Origin: Homalodisca vitripennis
Lineage: Eukaryota; Arthropoda; Insecta; Hemiptera; Cicadellidae
DNA length: 64,000 nucleotides
Assembly: GCF_021130785.1 (NCBI RefSeq)
Contig: NC_060208.1
Location: 53,049,501 to 53,113,500 of the forward strand
Reading direction: 5' to 3'
Part shown: in pieces, positions 38,761 through 48,833 of the stretch
Numbering within the stretch: the stretch's first letter is position 1
How the letters are laid out: each line of letters starts with the position of its first letter
The notes under the pieces: model-generated
Database searches by the model: none
Seen by the model: the letters and a program-made list of their open reading frames with translations, nothing else
What the model was told of the DNA's origin: nothing
Position numbers and translations under genes: made by a program

Positions 38761-40478
38761 TATAGTAGAACATTTTTGAATGTTAAGTGAAACTGGATCA
38801 ACTACTATTGTAAATATAACATCCCACGCTAAATTACTGAAGTGGAGGAGACCCTGATTAGACTGTATGACAGATGTAGATTTCCAATAATAATACTATA
38901 TTAATTTATCATTTTGTAATTTGATTTGTTATCATTATTGACTTTTTTACATGTTATATTATTGTTGGTTTATAAAGTGAGTGAACATAACAAAATATTT
39001 TTTACATTGTTTTTTTTTGGTTAGATATCTATTATATTATTGAAGACTGCTGATACTATACTAAAACTTTGTAAAATTATCTTCTTCTATTTGAAAATGG
39101 CAGCCACTAAAATACTGAAGTCCAGATATCAAGGAAACTATTTTCATTTTTTTGTTTTTTAATAATTCAAAACAGCAACATTTTAAAGTTTTGTTCAGAC
39201 TAGCTGTTACCTGCCATTACATACTTTTTACTAATGAAATGTTATGTCTTGAATAAGATACAACCAAACTTTGTTAACTCATTGTTGTAGGTAATATAAT
39301 TTACATAATTTACATTGTAATGAAACTAATCAAAACTAGTTATAATCAAAAAATATGAAATACTTTATGAAAAAACCATTGATACCAAAAACAATAAATC
39401 AGAATTTTATTGAGGGAGATAAATGATACAAGAAAAAGATATGATGGCATATTATGAACATTTGTATGTTTACTTACACATTTAAATAAGCTAAACTCAA
39501 GTATTTGCACCAGCATTCTTCTTGTCAATGTGACAATTGTTAGTTAATAGCTCATATCTCCTTTAATAATGATCTAATTTCAATGTTTTAAATGTATAAT
39601 TTTTTTGTAAAATATATATATGTATATATATTATTAAATACCAATATTTATATTTTTATCCGTCTAAAGAGATTTAAATTTGAACATTTTCAACTTTACC
39701 ATTTTGAAATGAGTACACAAAGTGTAATACAAATATGGTGCCTATGGAATTCAACAAATTTAAATCAACATTTCTTCATTAAAATTAGGTACAAAATCGT
39801 AAAGTTTCAGAGTTTTAAAAATATTAGTATTAATATTACTGATATATTATAGCAATGCCTTATAGAAAGAAATTTTAGCAACACATTTAATTGTGCAGTT
39901 ATTTATTTCTTTGATACGTTTACTACTAATATTTTGCATATATGTTTTTGTTACAGTATTAATAAATATCTATTAGATATATTATTGTTGTTATTGAGTG
40001 GTTTATAATACCAGTTGTGGTACATCTACTGAAATGTTATTTATTTCTTAGTTAATACAATTTTGGATTTCTTGTCTGTTAAATCATGTTGAGTTAACAT
40101 GTGAAAAATTATTAATTTTTCCTCTTGGCTGTAGAAAAATCCATTTCATAGCAATTTAAGGAAAATTCTGCTATTTATTATTTTGTTGCATAATGCAAAA
40201 TTATGCTTATTTTTAGAAAATCTACAGACAAATCCTGTGTGCGCATTTTGCAGCTAATAATGTATTGCAATTTGTTATAAAATAAAAGCTCATAGTCATT
40301 CTGAGTGGTTGCACATCTATATGTATATGCTATTTTCTATTTTCGCCATAAATGAGTGATAGTTATGTAAATAATTTTTGATTAGTTGATTGATAGTTGC
40401 TTTGCTATTAGTTTTTAGCTACAGAATTAATCATGTCTAAAAATAAAATATCAAACAATATAGAAATCATGTACATCT
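38761..40478. other. Intergenic DNA
   Basis: AT-rich with no supported gene. It should include the 3' end of the minus-strand F-box gene; an AATAAA on the minus strand is present near 40173-40178. Confidence 0.4.
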
Positions 40479-40484
40479 ACTCAC
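40479..40484 (-). other. Consensus splice donor overlapping the stop codon of F-box gene 2
   Basis: On the minus strand the end of the frame reads AATTTTTG|GTGAGTAG, where the TGA stop lies inside a perfect GTGAGT donor. If used, the coding exon would end at 40485, in phase 2, and the protein would gain a different C-terminus from an exon at lower coordinates that I could not identify. Confidence 0.5.
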
Positions 40485-41935
40485 CAAAAATTGAGTATTA
40501 TGCCCATTATTCTGTGTACTTGTAAATAATATCTTGTTGATGACTGATTAATACATAACCCAGCATTTTGGAAGTCAGCAAGATAGGTAAAACTTTCTCC
40601 TAAAGACTTTAAATCTCTAATTCTAAATACGTGATTCTGAAAATTGATTTCATATATTTTAAGACCTCCATTATGGATGATGACCTGGACAAACTTCTTT
40701 GAAATAGCTCTAAACCATTTAATGCCTTCCAAACATGGATGAACAGATTTGGTCACAGGGTTAAACAGTTTCAAAACTGTGTCACTAACAAAGAGGAGGT
40801 TATCACCAAGAAATTGAGGATGGATTGCATGGTTCTGAAATTGAATATCATTAGTGGGATAACTGATAAGTAACACTGAGGTTAGGTAATCATAGACCTC
40901 AATGAAATCATAACTGTGTATTCCAATGTGTTCCTTGTGAACGACAAATTGAAATAGACCTTCTTTTACAATTCTGAATGGAAGAAAAGATAAGCTAGTT
41001 AAACTGTAAGCTACAAAGGTAGTTGAGTCTGTATCTGACCTTCTAATTGACATGATCAAATTGTTTGTACCAGAACCCTTAACACTATCGGTGACATGTA
41101 GTGTTGGACAATCCTCTACTTTTAACTTTATCCCTGTTTCTAAATTCCATATATGCAATGTTGATTCCCTAAGCAGTGCTCCAACAAAGAATTTTCCCTC
41201 AACAATTCGAAATCCTCTAAACAATGGCATTATATGCCTTGCTTCAAATTCTCTTTTCAATACAGTGACATCTTTAATGTTCAGTTTTTCTGATTCCTCA
41301 AAGAAAAACGTATGTTCAAGAGAATGAAGTCCCGTGGTGTAGTCTAAATCATAGATTTGAACATTGGATAAGGCGATCGCTACTATTTTATTGTCCATTA
41401 CTTCTATTTTCCATCCACATGATGATGCATTAACTGGGAGAGATATTGGTTGAACCACTTCTTTAAAAGGGAATTCTTTTACATCAAAGATTTCCAAAAC
41501 ATCTGAAGAAAGGGAAAGAACAGAATCATTTGTTATAAACCGCCTTATGGGGAAAGTTGTGGGGACATTTTTCAATCCAGACAACATCTGCATCTTTTCT
41601 TTCTTGTACTTTCCTTGTCTCCAGTTGTTCCAAAGGTGGTTCTCTCTCATGAAAGCTAACCTCCAGCATCCGATAGGACTTAGTGTGCAGTCCTCAGTCT
41701 CTGGGCTGACAAATGGTGGCTCTACACTGCAAGGGGTGGTCCTTAAATACTCTGCCAGTTCTGGGTCACAGTGTTTTTTCCATAGGTTGTCACTACCAAA
41801 CACTTCTCTTATTCTGCGACTGATACCACAACAAGCTACCAAATCTTCGACAGATAGAGTAGCTGCGATGATTTCTATAACTTCTTGTGGAATACACTCC
41901 AAGGAAGCAGCACATTCAAACTGTGAAGTTTCCAT
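40481..41935 (-). CDS. F-box protein with beta-propeller-like region, paralogue of gene 1
   Basis: An open frame of 484 codons starts at an ATG 7 bases after a 3' splice site. Residues 12-55 form an F-box (LECIPQEVIEII, SVEDLVACC, W52). By family knowledge this would recruit Skp1 in an SCF ubiquitin ligase. WRLAFMRENHLWNNWRQGKY follows at roughly residues 90-112 and resembles the FBXW linker; the same spacing is seen in gene 1 (SNWRLGHF). The remainder has repeated beta-strand-like blocks (LEIFDV, VQIYDLDY, LHIWNLETG, IEVYDYL, LKLFNPVT, LKIYEINFQ), a clearer propeller signature than in gene 1. The frame ends within a strong splice donor, so the true C-terminus is uncertain. Divergence from gene 1 is high, implying an old duplication. 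The substrate is unknown. Confidence 0.85.
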   Translation of the reverse strand: METSQFECAASLECIPQEVIEIIAATLSVEDLVACCGISRRIREVFGSDNLWKKHCDPELAEYLRTTPCSVEPPFVSPETEDCTLSPIGCWRLAFMRENHLWNNWRQGKYKKEKMQMLSGLKNVPTTFPIRRFITNDSVLSLSSDVLEIFDVKEFPFKEVVQPISLPVNASSCGWKIEVMDNKIVAIALSNVQIYDLDYTTGLHSLEHTFFFEESEKLNIKDVTVLKREFEARHIMPLFRGFRIVEGKFFVGALLRESTLHIWNLETGIKLKVEDCPTLHVTDSVKGSGTNNLIMSIRRSDTDSTTFVAYSLTSLSFLPFRIVKEGLFQFVVHKEHIGIHSYDFIEVYDYLTSVLLISYPTNDIQFQNHAIHPQFLGDNLLFVSDTVLKLFNPVTKSVHPCLEGIKWFRAISKKFVQVIIHNGGLKIYEINFQNHVFRIRDLKSLGESFTYLADFQNAGLCINQSSTRYYLQVHRIMGIILNFW

Positions 41936-41941
41936 TATTTC

Positions 41942-41955
41942 CCTGAAAATAAAGA
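41942..41955 (-). other. Splice acceptor upstream of F-box gene 2 ATG
   Basis: The minus strand reads CTCTTTATTTTCAG|GGAAATAATGG, so the coding exon begins at 41942. As in gene 1, an untranslated upstream exon is implied; I could not place its donor with confidence. Confidence 0.65.
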
Positions 41956-42270
41956 GATCAAGGTTAACCTATAATAAAAAAACATATTATTACCAGTTCT
42001 TGTTTAAAATAATACCTTTTTAGAAGAAGGCTAGCCATAAATATCAAAATCGCCCAAAATAGGAAAATTTAATTAAATAAGTAAAATATTTCCTGAAACA
42101 AATACTGGCATTCGAAATATTACGCTATGACTACCTAGTACAGCCATTTAGATAGCCTATTTGGACTGCATGTACATTAAACAGAACTCAGTATTTTGAA
42201 TTAATTCATCTTAATTGTTCATGAAGACATTACTTGACAAATAGCATCTGAAAGCTTGTTCTCATCAATC

Positions 42271-42278
42271 TTACTATC
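42271..42278. repeat. Left TSD of hAT MITE
   Basis: TTACTATC, repeated exactly at 42679-42686. Confidence 0.85.
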
Positions 42279-42429
42279 CAGGGCCGCATTTACAAATTCG
42301 GCGCCCCTAGGCCTACAGACCAAAGAGCTCCCCCCCCCAGAGGACTCTGATTACACTGACGTAGAAATCCAGTAAATTTCTTAATTACGTAATTTTGATG
42401 AAAGATAATTACAATAGTATAAATAAATA

Positions 42430-42470
<41 letters not shown>

Positions 42471-42678
42471 AGTGTTTTGAATAAATAAAAGCAATGAACC
42501 AATGAATGAGTCAACGTCGCACCCCGGACCTAGTTGACCTTGGCCACCCGCCCCGCCGAGCGCCAACACCACCCGCCGCCGCAACTTTCTTCTTTTGTGT
42601 ACTTTAAAATTTATGCGCCCCCTAAAATTTTGCGCTCTAGGCCTGGGCCTAGTGGGCCTATAGGGAAATGCGGCACTG
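42279..42678. mobile_element. Non-autonomous hAT element (MITE)
   Basis: A 400-bp element with ends CAGGGCCGCATTTA and, on the other strand, CAGTGCCGCATTTC, flanked by a perfect 8-bp target duplication TTACTATC. The CAGGG start and 8-bp TSD are diagnostic of the hAT superfamily. It contains an (AT)n tract and CGCCCC-rich subterminal sequence and encodes no transposase; minus-strand open frames inside it are spurious. Confidence 0.88.
42434..42468. repeat. (AT)n microsatellite inside hAT MITE
   Basis: A TA dinucleotide run of about 35 bp within the element. Confidence 0.95.
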
Positions 42679-42686
42679 TTACTATC
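42679..42686. repeat. Right TSD of hAT MITE
   Basis: TTACTATC, identical to 42271-42278. Confidence 0.85.
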
Positions 42687-43335
42687 TAGATTTCAAAATC
42701 TACTGCACTAAACAGCATGCCGTCTCCCGCAATACACATTCAATTCTTTTCCTAATGTATGGTAGTTTAAATTACTTAAAACCAGCAGAGAAGTAGTAAA
42801 TTATGTGTATTTCTAATGAAAACGTTTAAAATAACGCATAAACATTTTTTTGGAAATTTAATAATATTAAGAAGTCATCTTTATGGTATTTTGTCAATCA
42901 TTATATATTTACATTTATTTTGTTCCATACCATACATTACACAAAAAACTTTCAGGTACTCACAGAGACAGACCCATACTTAGACTGTTTATATATATGA
43001 CCGTATTAGATCATGTGATGAGGTAAGGCATCTGTTTAATGATACTTTTCCCAGATAAGGAAGGTAATAACCTAACCATGCGTCAACTGTTTTACGTCAG
43101 ATTTTCGCCAAAATGTTTCAATTAAAAAGAGCTTTAATTTGATGTACGACTCGACCTATGCTTCTATTTAAGAATTTTCACCAACCCCTAGCGGGACGTC
43201 CCCCATAAGCAGGATATCATGGTGAAATACATAAAATAATAGTTTTATATGAGCAAAAGCTTGATGTAAATTTTGGTTCTTATATTGTAATTAGTTCAAA
43301 AGTTATTAGACCGTCCCGGGACTTTTCAGCACCCC

Positions 43336-43372
<37 letters not shown>

Positions 43373-44507
43373 TACCCATATATATACTAGAAAACTGATA
43401 AGAATGTTAAAAGAATGAGAAAAAACTAAAATTTAAAAAATGTATTAGGAAAAACATCTTAAATCGTAGTGGAATATAGAACTAGAAAAGCTTTGCAAAT
43501 ATACTTTCTAGAATAAAAAAGAGACTCTCGCTATGGTTTACATCCTTCTGTTGGCTACTGTATATTATAGTACAATATATACATTGTGCCACTAATGAAA
43601 ATGAATCAACTCGATACCCATAAATACTTGTACAGTACAAATTTTATGAAAATTTCATAGTAAAGAAGAGATTGACATGTTTCAGCCATCTAATATCTGT
43701 ACTTTCATTATAATCCCCTACACGCCAAGCGATTGCGGCAAAGATTCCATAATTTTTCTTAATCTGTGTAACAATATCAACGATGATTGCGTAGTATGTA
43801 GGAACTTTGTTTAGTTTTGTAACTAATACAATCAACTGTGGAGGAGTCCTTATTGATGTCACCAATTATTGATTGTTGTGATCATACTGATCACAGTTGT
43901 GAAAAACAATGCTTTAGCTATATTTTATGACAATAAACTTTTATATCCTGAATAATTAATATAATTTCTTTTTAAATCAGTATGGTGGCTTACATAGAAT
44001 ATTAAAGGAGTTATCAAAATGGTGAACTGTGCTAGAATGGGGACTATTTTAATTGTAAGCTGTTTTTTTAGTCTTGCCGGCATTGTTTACTTTTACTCGT
44101 AGTTTTATTCGTATTTTAGTGTTGTTTAAAAGTTTAGAGTGTTGTTGGATATTGTAATAGTGCAAATAAATATATTTTAGATTAAAGAAATATATTTTTA
44201 CTGAAATCTGATAAATTATCGGCTTTGAGTAATATATTGTAGTTTGTTTAGCAAAAATTCATTTCAAATAGTTTTTTATTGTTTTTTCACTTTTATATTA
44301 TCCACGATTATATCATTATCCATTCTAATTCAGCAGTGTTCATGCCAATGTAAATAAAGATTAGCTAATTTAGTAACACAGTGTATGTTGTGGATTTGAA
44401 TTTTTGTCTAACTGGTAGGCATTATTGCATTTCATTTTACAAATTTGGTATTATTTCATACACTTAGATATAGTTTATGGTTTTCTAAAACTACAAAACA
44501 TCAGTAA
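42687..44507. other. Non-coding DNA
   Basis: No supported gene; an (AT)n tract lies at 43340-43371. Confidence 0.4.
43340..43371. repeat. (AT)n microsatellite
   Basis: An AT dinucleotide run of about 32 bp. Confidence 0.95.
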
Positions 44508-44992
44508 TAAACCATACATTTTTATATAGTTCAAACTTTTAAAAATATCTTATACTTTGCCATATGAACATTTTTTTGTACAATTTTTGAATACCGTACT
44601 GAAAAAAAGTAACTTTTTTATACTTTAAAAAAAAAGAGAGTATGGAATTTATTTAATTGTTGCTGTATAGTTCATTTGATATTGAGTAAGAAAATATACG
44701 TATAACATACATTCATGTAGAATCGTAATAGCAAACTGTTACATATAAAACCGATTTTCATAATTTATGTGTATAACCGCTTTTTGTTTTATAGCTTTAT
44801 AATGGTTTCATATGTGTATAAAGTTTATGTTTTCTGAAACTAGATGAATTTGACACAAAATGGCTATCTCACATTTACATTTTTCTCACAATAACTTGAT
44901 TTCATACGTATGATCCTCTCCAAATTTGAAAAATTCTTTTAGCAAAATTTGCATTTTATTAAAAAATTTTTATAAAATATTCTTTGTTTAAT

Positions 44993-45058
<66 letters not shown>

Positions 45059-45170
45059 TAAAAAAGTTACTTTTTTTCAGTACGGTATTCAAAAATTGTA
45101 CAAAAAATGTTCATATGGCAAAGTATAAGATATTTTTAAAAGTTTGAACTATATAAAAATGTATGGTTTA
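44508..45170. repeat. Long inverted repeat around an (AT)n core
   Basis: The left arm 44508-44623 and right arm 45056-45170 are reverse complements over about 115 bp and differ, by eye, only by one T in a T run near 44570. The outer end is TAAACCATACATTTTTATAT and the inner end GTTACTTTTTTTCAGTACGG on the right arm. The spacer of about 430 bp ends in an (AT)n tract (44997-45055) that abuts the right arm. It could be a foldback transposon or an inverted duplication; no target duplication is evident. Confidence 0.9.
44997..45055. repeat. (AT)n microsatellite
   Basis: An AT dinucleotide run of about 59 bp immediately next to the right arm of the inverted repeat. Confidence 0.95.
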
Positions 45171-45397
45171 TATATATATATCAGAAATATATATATAGTA
45201 GAACAAATACAAAAACATTTATAGAATCTACTTAACAGGCATTCTAAAACTAAAAATACCGGTTTTCATGAACAAAGTGTACTTAATTTCACAAACCAAA
45301 TGCAGAAAAAACAAATCTATGAATAACCGTTCCTCAAAAACATAGGTATATATATATCAAGAATACTGGTAGGAATGAAAAACACAGCTACTGTCCA

Positions 45398-45777
45398 TCT
45401 TGTACATGTTTGAGGTACGGCCATCCATGTTTTTCTAGTATTTGACATGTAAAATCAATATATCTCCAAATAAAGAATGATGGCTGTATTGTATCATAGT
45501 AGACCATGTATTGAATGTGTAAATAAATTTTTATCAAAATCGGCTCGTACGTTTTTGAGGTACGGCCATCCATAGATTTGATTTTTTAGCACATAGCCTG
45601 TAAAATCGGTGTGGCTCCAAGAATAGTATTTCTCCAAGTATTTCTGTGTTGTTCTGTGTAAGGAAATTCTTGAAGAATGAGGCTTGTATTGTAGTATAGT
45701 AGACTGTATCTCAAATGTGTATATAAAGTTTTATCAAAATCGGCTCATACGTTTTTGAGGTATGGGACCATCTATAG
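45398..45777. repeat. Degenerate repeat, three copies
   Basis: A motif TTTTTGAGGTACGGCCATCC or close variants recurs near 45407, 45554 and 45756, each but the first preceded by ATCAAAATCGGCTC. Copy spacing is about 145 and 200 bp, so this is an eroded array or piece of a dispersed repeat family. Confidence 0.6.
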
Positions 45778-46332
45778 GTTTCTCAGAACTTCGTCTTGTT
45801 AAAAGAGTAGCCCAGAAAAGGGCCGCTGTAAATGGTGATTATTATCATAAAAGTAGTCTTTGTTCATTTAAAATCTTTATTTGTAGTGTTTATCTTCACG
45901 TTATTACATTAATATATATTTTGTATTGGTTAAGTTGATGAACTATGTTAGGATTCAGTTGGGAACTAGGTCCGGGTACTCGTTCTTTCTATGGATAGAA
46001 TCTATGGCCAGTTTCATGTCAGCGTCTAAGCACTAGATTTTGTTTGAATTTTGTAACCCTTTTAGTGCCAAGCATAATTTTTTAGTTACTGAAAGTGCCA
46101 GGCCTTTTCACCCACATCTGTACAAAGATTGCCAGCCACTTTTGGCCGCAAATTACTCATTTTCTTAAAATAAAAGCTGTAACTGAACTATTTTTTTAAT
46201 AGTATAACATAAATTTCTATTTCTTTCTTTATATTACCCATAGATACTTTTATTTTTTTAATATAGTCAATTATACAACCAAAATTGTTTATTTTATAGT
46301 TAAAACACTTAGATAAAACAGAAAAATATATT

Positions 46333-46340
46333 TTTTAGTT
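46333..46340. repeat. Left TSD of element copy 1
   Basis: TTTTAGTT, repeated exactly at 47077-47084. Confidence 0.85.
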
Positions 46341-47076
46341 GGTACTTTGGGATTATACCGACCACACCCAGACATGAATCGTTATTTCACATTTCGTTTC
46401 TACTGATTACTAGATTAGCGTAGAACAATATTTCGTCAATATAAAACAGGAATTGTCTTATCGCAAACCCCTCCCCATCCTCAGACAGAGGTCAAAGTCG
46501 AGCGTCTAGTAGATAACGTGATTGCAGAGTCTCGCCGCCGCCCGTTCAGCTGGTGCATCGCTTTGTTGTACTTCCGTGTTTTACCTCTACATTTCTCCAA
46601 ACACAAAAATTCAACAAAAACAAACATTACCAAACTAAAACTAAACTCTTTATTGAAAAAACACTCAAAACTTGTTTTTATTCTTGATCACACAATGCGA
46701 GTGCCTCCGGCCATCAGCGCGGGCTTCGGCATGCCCCGTGCTGATGTCGACGAAAGAAAAACATCCCTCGAGATAGTACCTATCAGTAAAATATCAAATT
46801 CTAGAGGGGCTAATCAGAAATATAAATTGAATTGTAATGGAAAGGCAATTATGTACCGTGCAAATCACGTGATGCCGCGCGGTCTGCCGTAATCAGGATT
46901 CTCGAGAAAGATAAGATAACAGCGACAACAATAACGATCACAATACCTGGAAATGCTTGTAAGTTTGTAATTTTGTAATTGAAGAGTTGTTTTTTTTCGT
47001 TCTATCATGTTTGTTTCTATAAATTTCTATTTTTGTGTTCTTCATACTAGTGTGGTCGGTATAATCCCAAAGTACC
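46341..47076 (+). mobile_element. 8-bp-TSD DNA transposon, copy 1
   Basis: A 736-bp element with a perfect inverted terminal repeat of about 27 bp beginning GGTACTTTGGGATTATACCG, and an 8-bp target duplication TTTTAGTT (46333-46340 and 47077-47084). An 8-bp TSD fits hAT, P or Merlin; the terminal sequence matches none of the classic consensus ends I know, so the superfamily is unresolved. Copy 3 (62729-63455) is nearly identical in inverse orientation, implying recent activity. It carries a GC-rich 65-codon ORF. Confidence 0.88.
46695..46892 (+). CDS. 65-codon ORF in transposon copy 1, unrecognised
   Basis: The ATG at 46695 opens a frame beginning MRVPPAISAGFGMPRADVDE and ending VMPRGLP. I do not recognise it. 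The frame is open further upstream to about 46518 without an ATG. The same ORF in copy 3 differs by one residue that I can see (Asn to Asp), with the stop kept. The sequence is GC-richer than its neighbours and precedes a GTAAGT splice-donor-like sequence near 46959, so it could be the first exon of a transposase or a captured host fragment. Conservation between two young copies alone does not prove coding. Confidence 0.35.
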   Translation: MRVPPAISAGFGMPRADVDERKTSLEIVPISKISNSRGANQKYKLNCNGKAIMYRANHVMPRGLP

Positions 47077-47084
47077 TTTTAGTT
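47077..47084. repeat. Right TSD of element copy 1
   Basis: TTTTAGTT, identical to 46333-46340. Confidence 0.85.
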
Positions 47085-47852
47085 TTACTTGAAATATAGT
47101 TGGGGAAAACCACATTGGGACATTAGGAACATGACTCAATTACTCTTTTTAATTCTGTACAAAACCTCTAAATTTCAAAATGCTATCTTAAAAAACATAA
47201 GAATTAATTTTACTTACCAGGAAAACATGACCATTTTATAAAATGAATGTCTACTGTGTTTATGCTGGTTACTATAAAAATATTAATGACCCATGTGACT
47301 CATCATATCTTTTTTATAATGAATAAAAATTTATTGTTCACTGGTTATAAACTAAAATAATAATTCAATAAAAATAACAAGTAATTATTTCCATATAATA
47401 TGTATACACAATAAAAGAAAAAGACTTCACATATAATCCTTTAATATTTCAAAAAAATGTAGTTCACAAGAAGGATTAAAAAATGTGTATACAAACAAAG
47501 AATTAAGAGTAAACATAATATAATGAATTTTTAGAATCAGCTGAAATGTTCTAATCTGACTTATAGTTTAATTTTTAAACTCCTTGGTATATTATAAGAA
47601 AAGGGCTTTAGATATTAAAAATAAGATTAAAAATATAAAAACGTGTTCCAACAGCTTACAATTAAATTGAATATTAACAATTTTGTTGTTTTGCAGTTGT
47701 ACATTCATACAAAAATAAATAAAATATAGATAATACATTTAGTTTTAGATTTGCTAAACTAATTTAGACTATTTTAACATATCGTTTCTTATGTAAACCA
47801 AAAGGTTATTTTGACTTAGAGAATACTATATGCAGAGTTTGTGACTATATGC

Positions 47853-47972
47853 AGAAAATAAATGCGCAGAGGATTCTTTAAACAATATATATATTATTAT
47901 ATTCTTTAAACAATATATATATTATTATATATATTGTTTAAAGAAGCCTCTGCGCATGCGCATTTATTTTCT
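47853..47972. repeat. 120-bp palindrome with ATGCGC duplication
   Basis: Arms start AGAAAATAAATGCGC on both strands and run into TTCTTTAAACAATATATA. The right arm has an extra ATGCGC, and the centre repeats TTCTTTAAACAATATATA, so the spacer is itself a partial duplication. It looks like a foldback-type insertion; no flanking target duplication is clear. Confidence 0.8.
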
Positions 47973-48017
47973 AACTAAACATACACATATAACTAAATAA
48001 ACATATATATATATATA

Positions 48018-48599
48018 CGGGTAGGGTACGATAAACGGACCCGGTTTTTTATATCGAAGAACGTAATCATCGATACCTAATATTCGCATCTCAAATCCTA
48101 GACTATCAACTGATATAAAAGTATCTATAATAGTCCTCAATAACAATCATATGTTTTAAATTAAAATATGGATTTAATATTTACAGTGATGAAACAAATT
48201 ATTATAAGCAAAATTAGGAAAACTGAAGATGACCATATTTGCTCCTCTCACAGTTACAGTTGTTTCTTTCCCACAAATTTCACATAATGGATTTTTCGGT
48301 ACGAGTCCAACATGTTGAAGCCACGTAAAACACGTCTTATCATCTTTCAAAGGAATGTCTTGTAGCTTTCTAAAATTGACTGCCATTTTTAATAATCAAA
48401 TGTTACTTATATGTAAAATTGAAATATTACCTTACGTGTATTATTTGAAAGTGTTTAAAGCTGTTGATATAGATTATTTAAGTTATTTGTTCAAAATAAT
48501 TAATCAGTATCAATTGATTATACCGGTGGTTACGATTAAGTAATATCGTTTGCCAATCTCAATATAAAAAAACCGGGACCGCTTATTGTACCCTACCCA
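48018..48599 (-). mobile_element. TA-flanked DNA transposon, non-autonomous
   Basis: A 582-bp element with near-perfect inverted ends of about 37 bp: CGGGTAGGGTACGATAAACG at the left and TGGGTAGGGTACAATAAGCG read inward from the right. TA dinucleotides flank it (48016-48017 and 48600-48601). A TA target is the Tc1/mariner/pogo pattern, although the terminal sequence is not one I can name. It holds an ORF fragment on the minus strand. Confidence 0.8.
48174..48386 (-). pseudogene. N-terminal fragment of an unrecognised transposase-like protein
   Basis: A 70-codon frame begins MAVNFRKLQD and contains CFTWLQHVGLVPKNPLCEIC followed by GKE. A WLQ...P..C..CG pattern near the N-terminus is reminiscent of ISXO2/IS1595 (Merlin-like) transposases, whose zinc ribbon lies there, but the TA target does not fit Merlin. 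Past about codon 45 the frame is probably non-homologous or intronic, since a GTGAGA donor-like site lies at 48258-48263. A similar CF.WLQ....L.P pattern occurs in the frame at 63756. The assignment is tentative. Confidence 0.3.
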
Positions 48600-48740
48600 T
48601 AAACACACACACGCACCTAGAAAAATCAAAATATAATCACTTGAGAAGTTCAGAAGATTATTTTATTGTGATTCCAAAACACTATTGATGTTTATTTTAA
48701 ATACTGTAAATATTTGTAATCGTTTAAATACAAAACAACC

Positions 48741-48791
48741 TAAAAATAGGACGCTGGAAATCCTCATACAACTGTCCAGCGTCCTATTTTA
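48741..48791. repeat. Subterminal hairpin of the 46-49 kb TTAA element
   Basis: AAAATAGGACGCTGGA and its reverse complement TCCAGCGTCCTATTTT form a stem of about 17 bp with a 16-nt loop, roughly 40 bp from the right TTAA. Confidence 0.85.
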
Positions 48792-48833
48792 GGATTTGGG
48801 CACTAAAAGGGATACTCCTAGTTCTAGGGTTAA

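Larger units (their letters stand above)
46057..48829. mobile_element. TTAA-type (piggyBac-like) non-autonomous element hosting other insertions
   Basis: The left end reads TAACCCTTTTAGTGCC (from 46054). The right end, on the other strand, reads TTAACCC (TTAA at 48830-48833), an 18-base extra segment, then TTTTAGTGCC. TTAA plus a CCC-starting inverted terminal repeat is the piggyBac pattern. The left TTAA is altered to GTAA (46053-46056). A 17-bp stem hairpin (48741-48791) lies just inside the right end. Inside lie a GGTACTTTGGGA-family element (46341-47076), a palindrome (47853-47972) and a TA-flanked element (48018-48599). I see no piggyBac transposase remains. Confidence 0.65.

Noticed and set aside
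41547..42023. 158-codon plus-strand open frame
   Set aside because: It is the antisense shadow of F-box gene 2.
42290..42584. Minus-strand frames of 67-74 codons
   Set aside because: They run through the (AT)n and CG-rich parts of the hAT MITE and are not conserved coding sequence.
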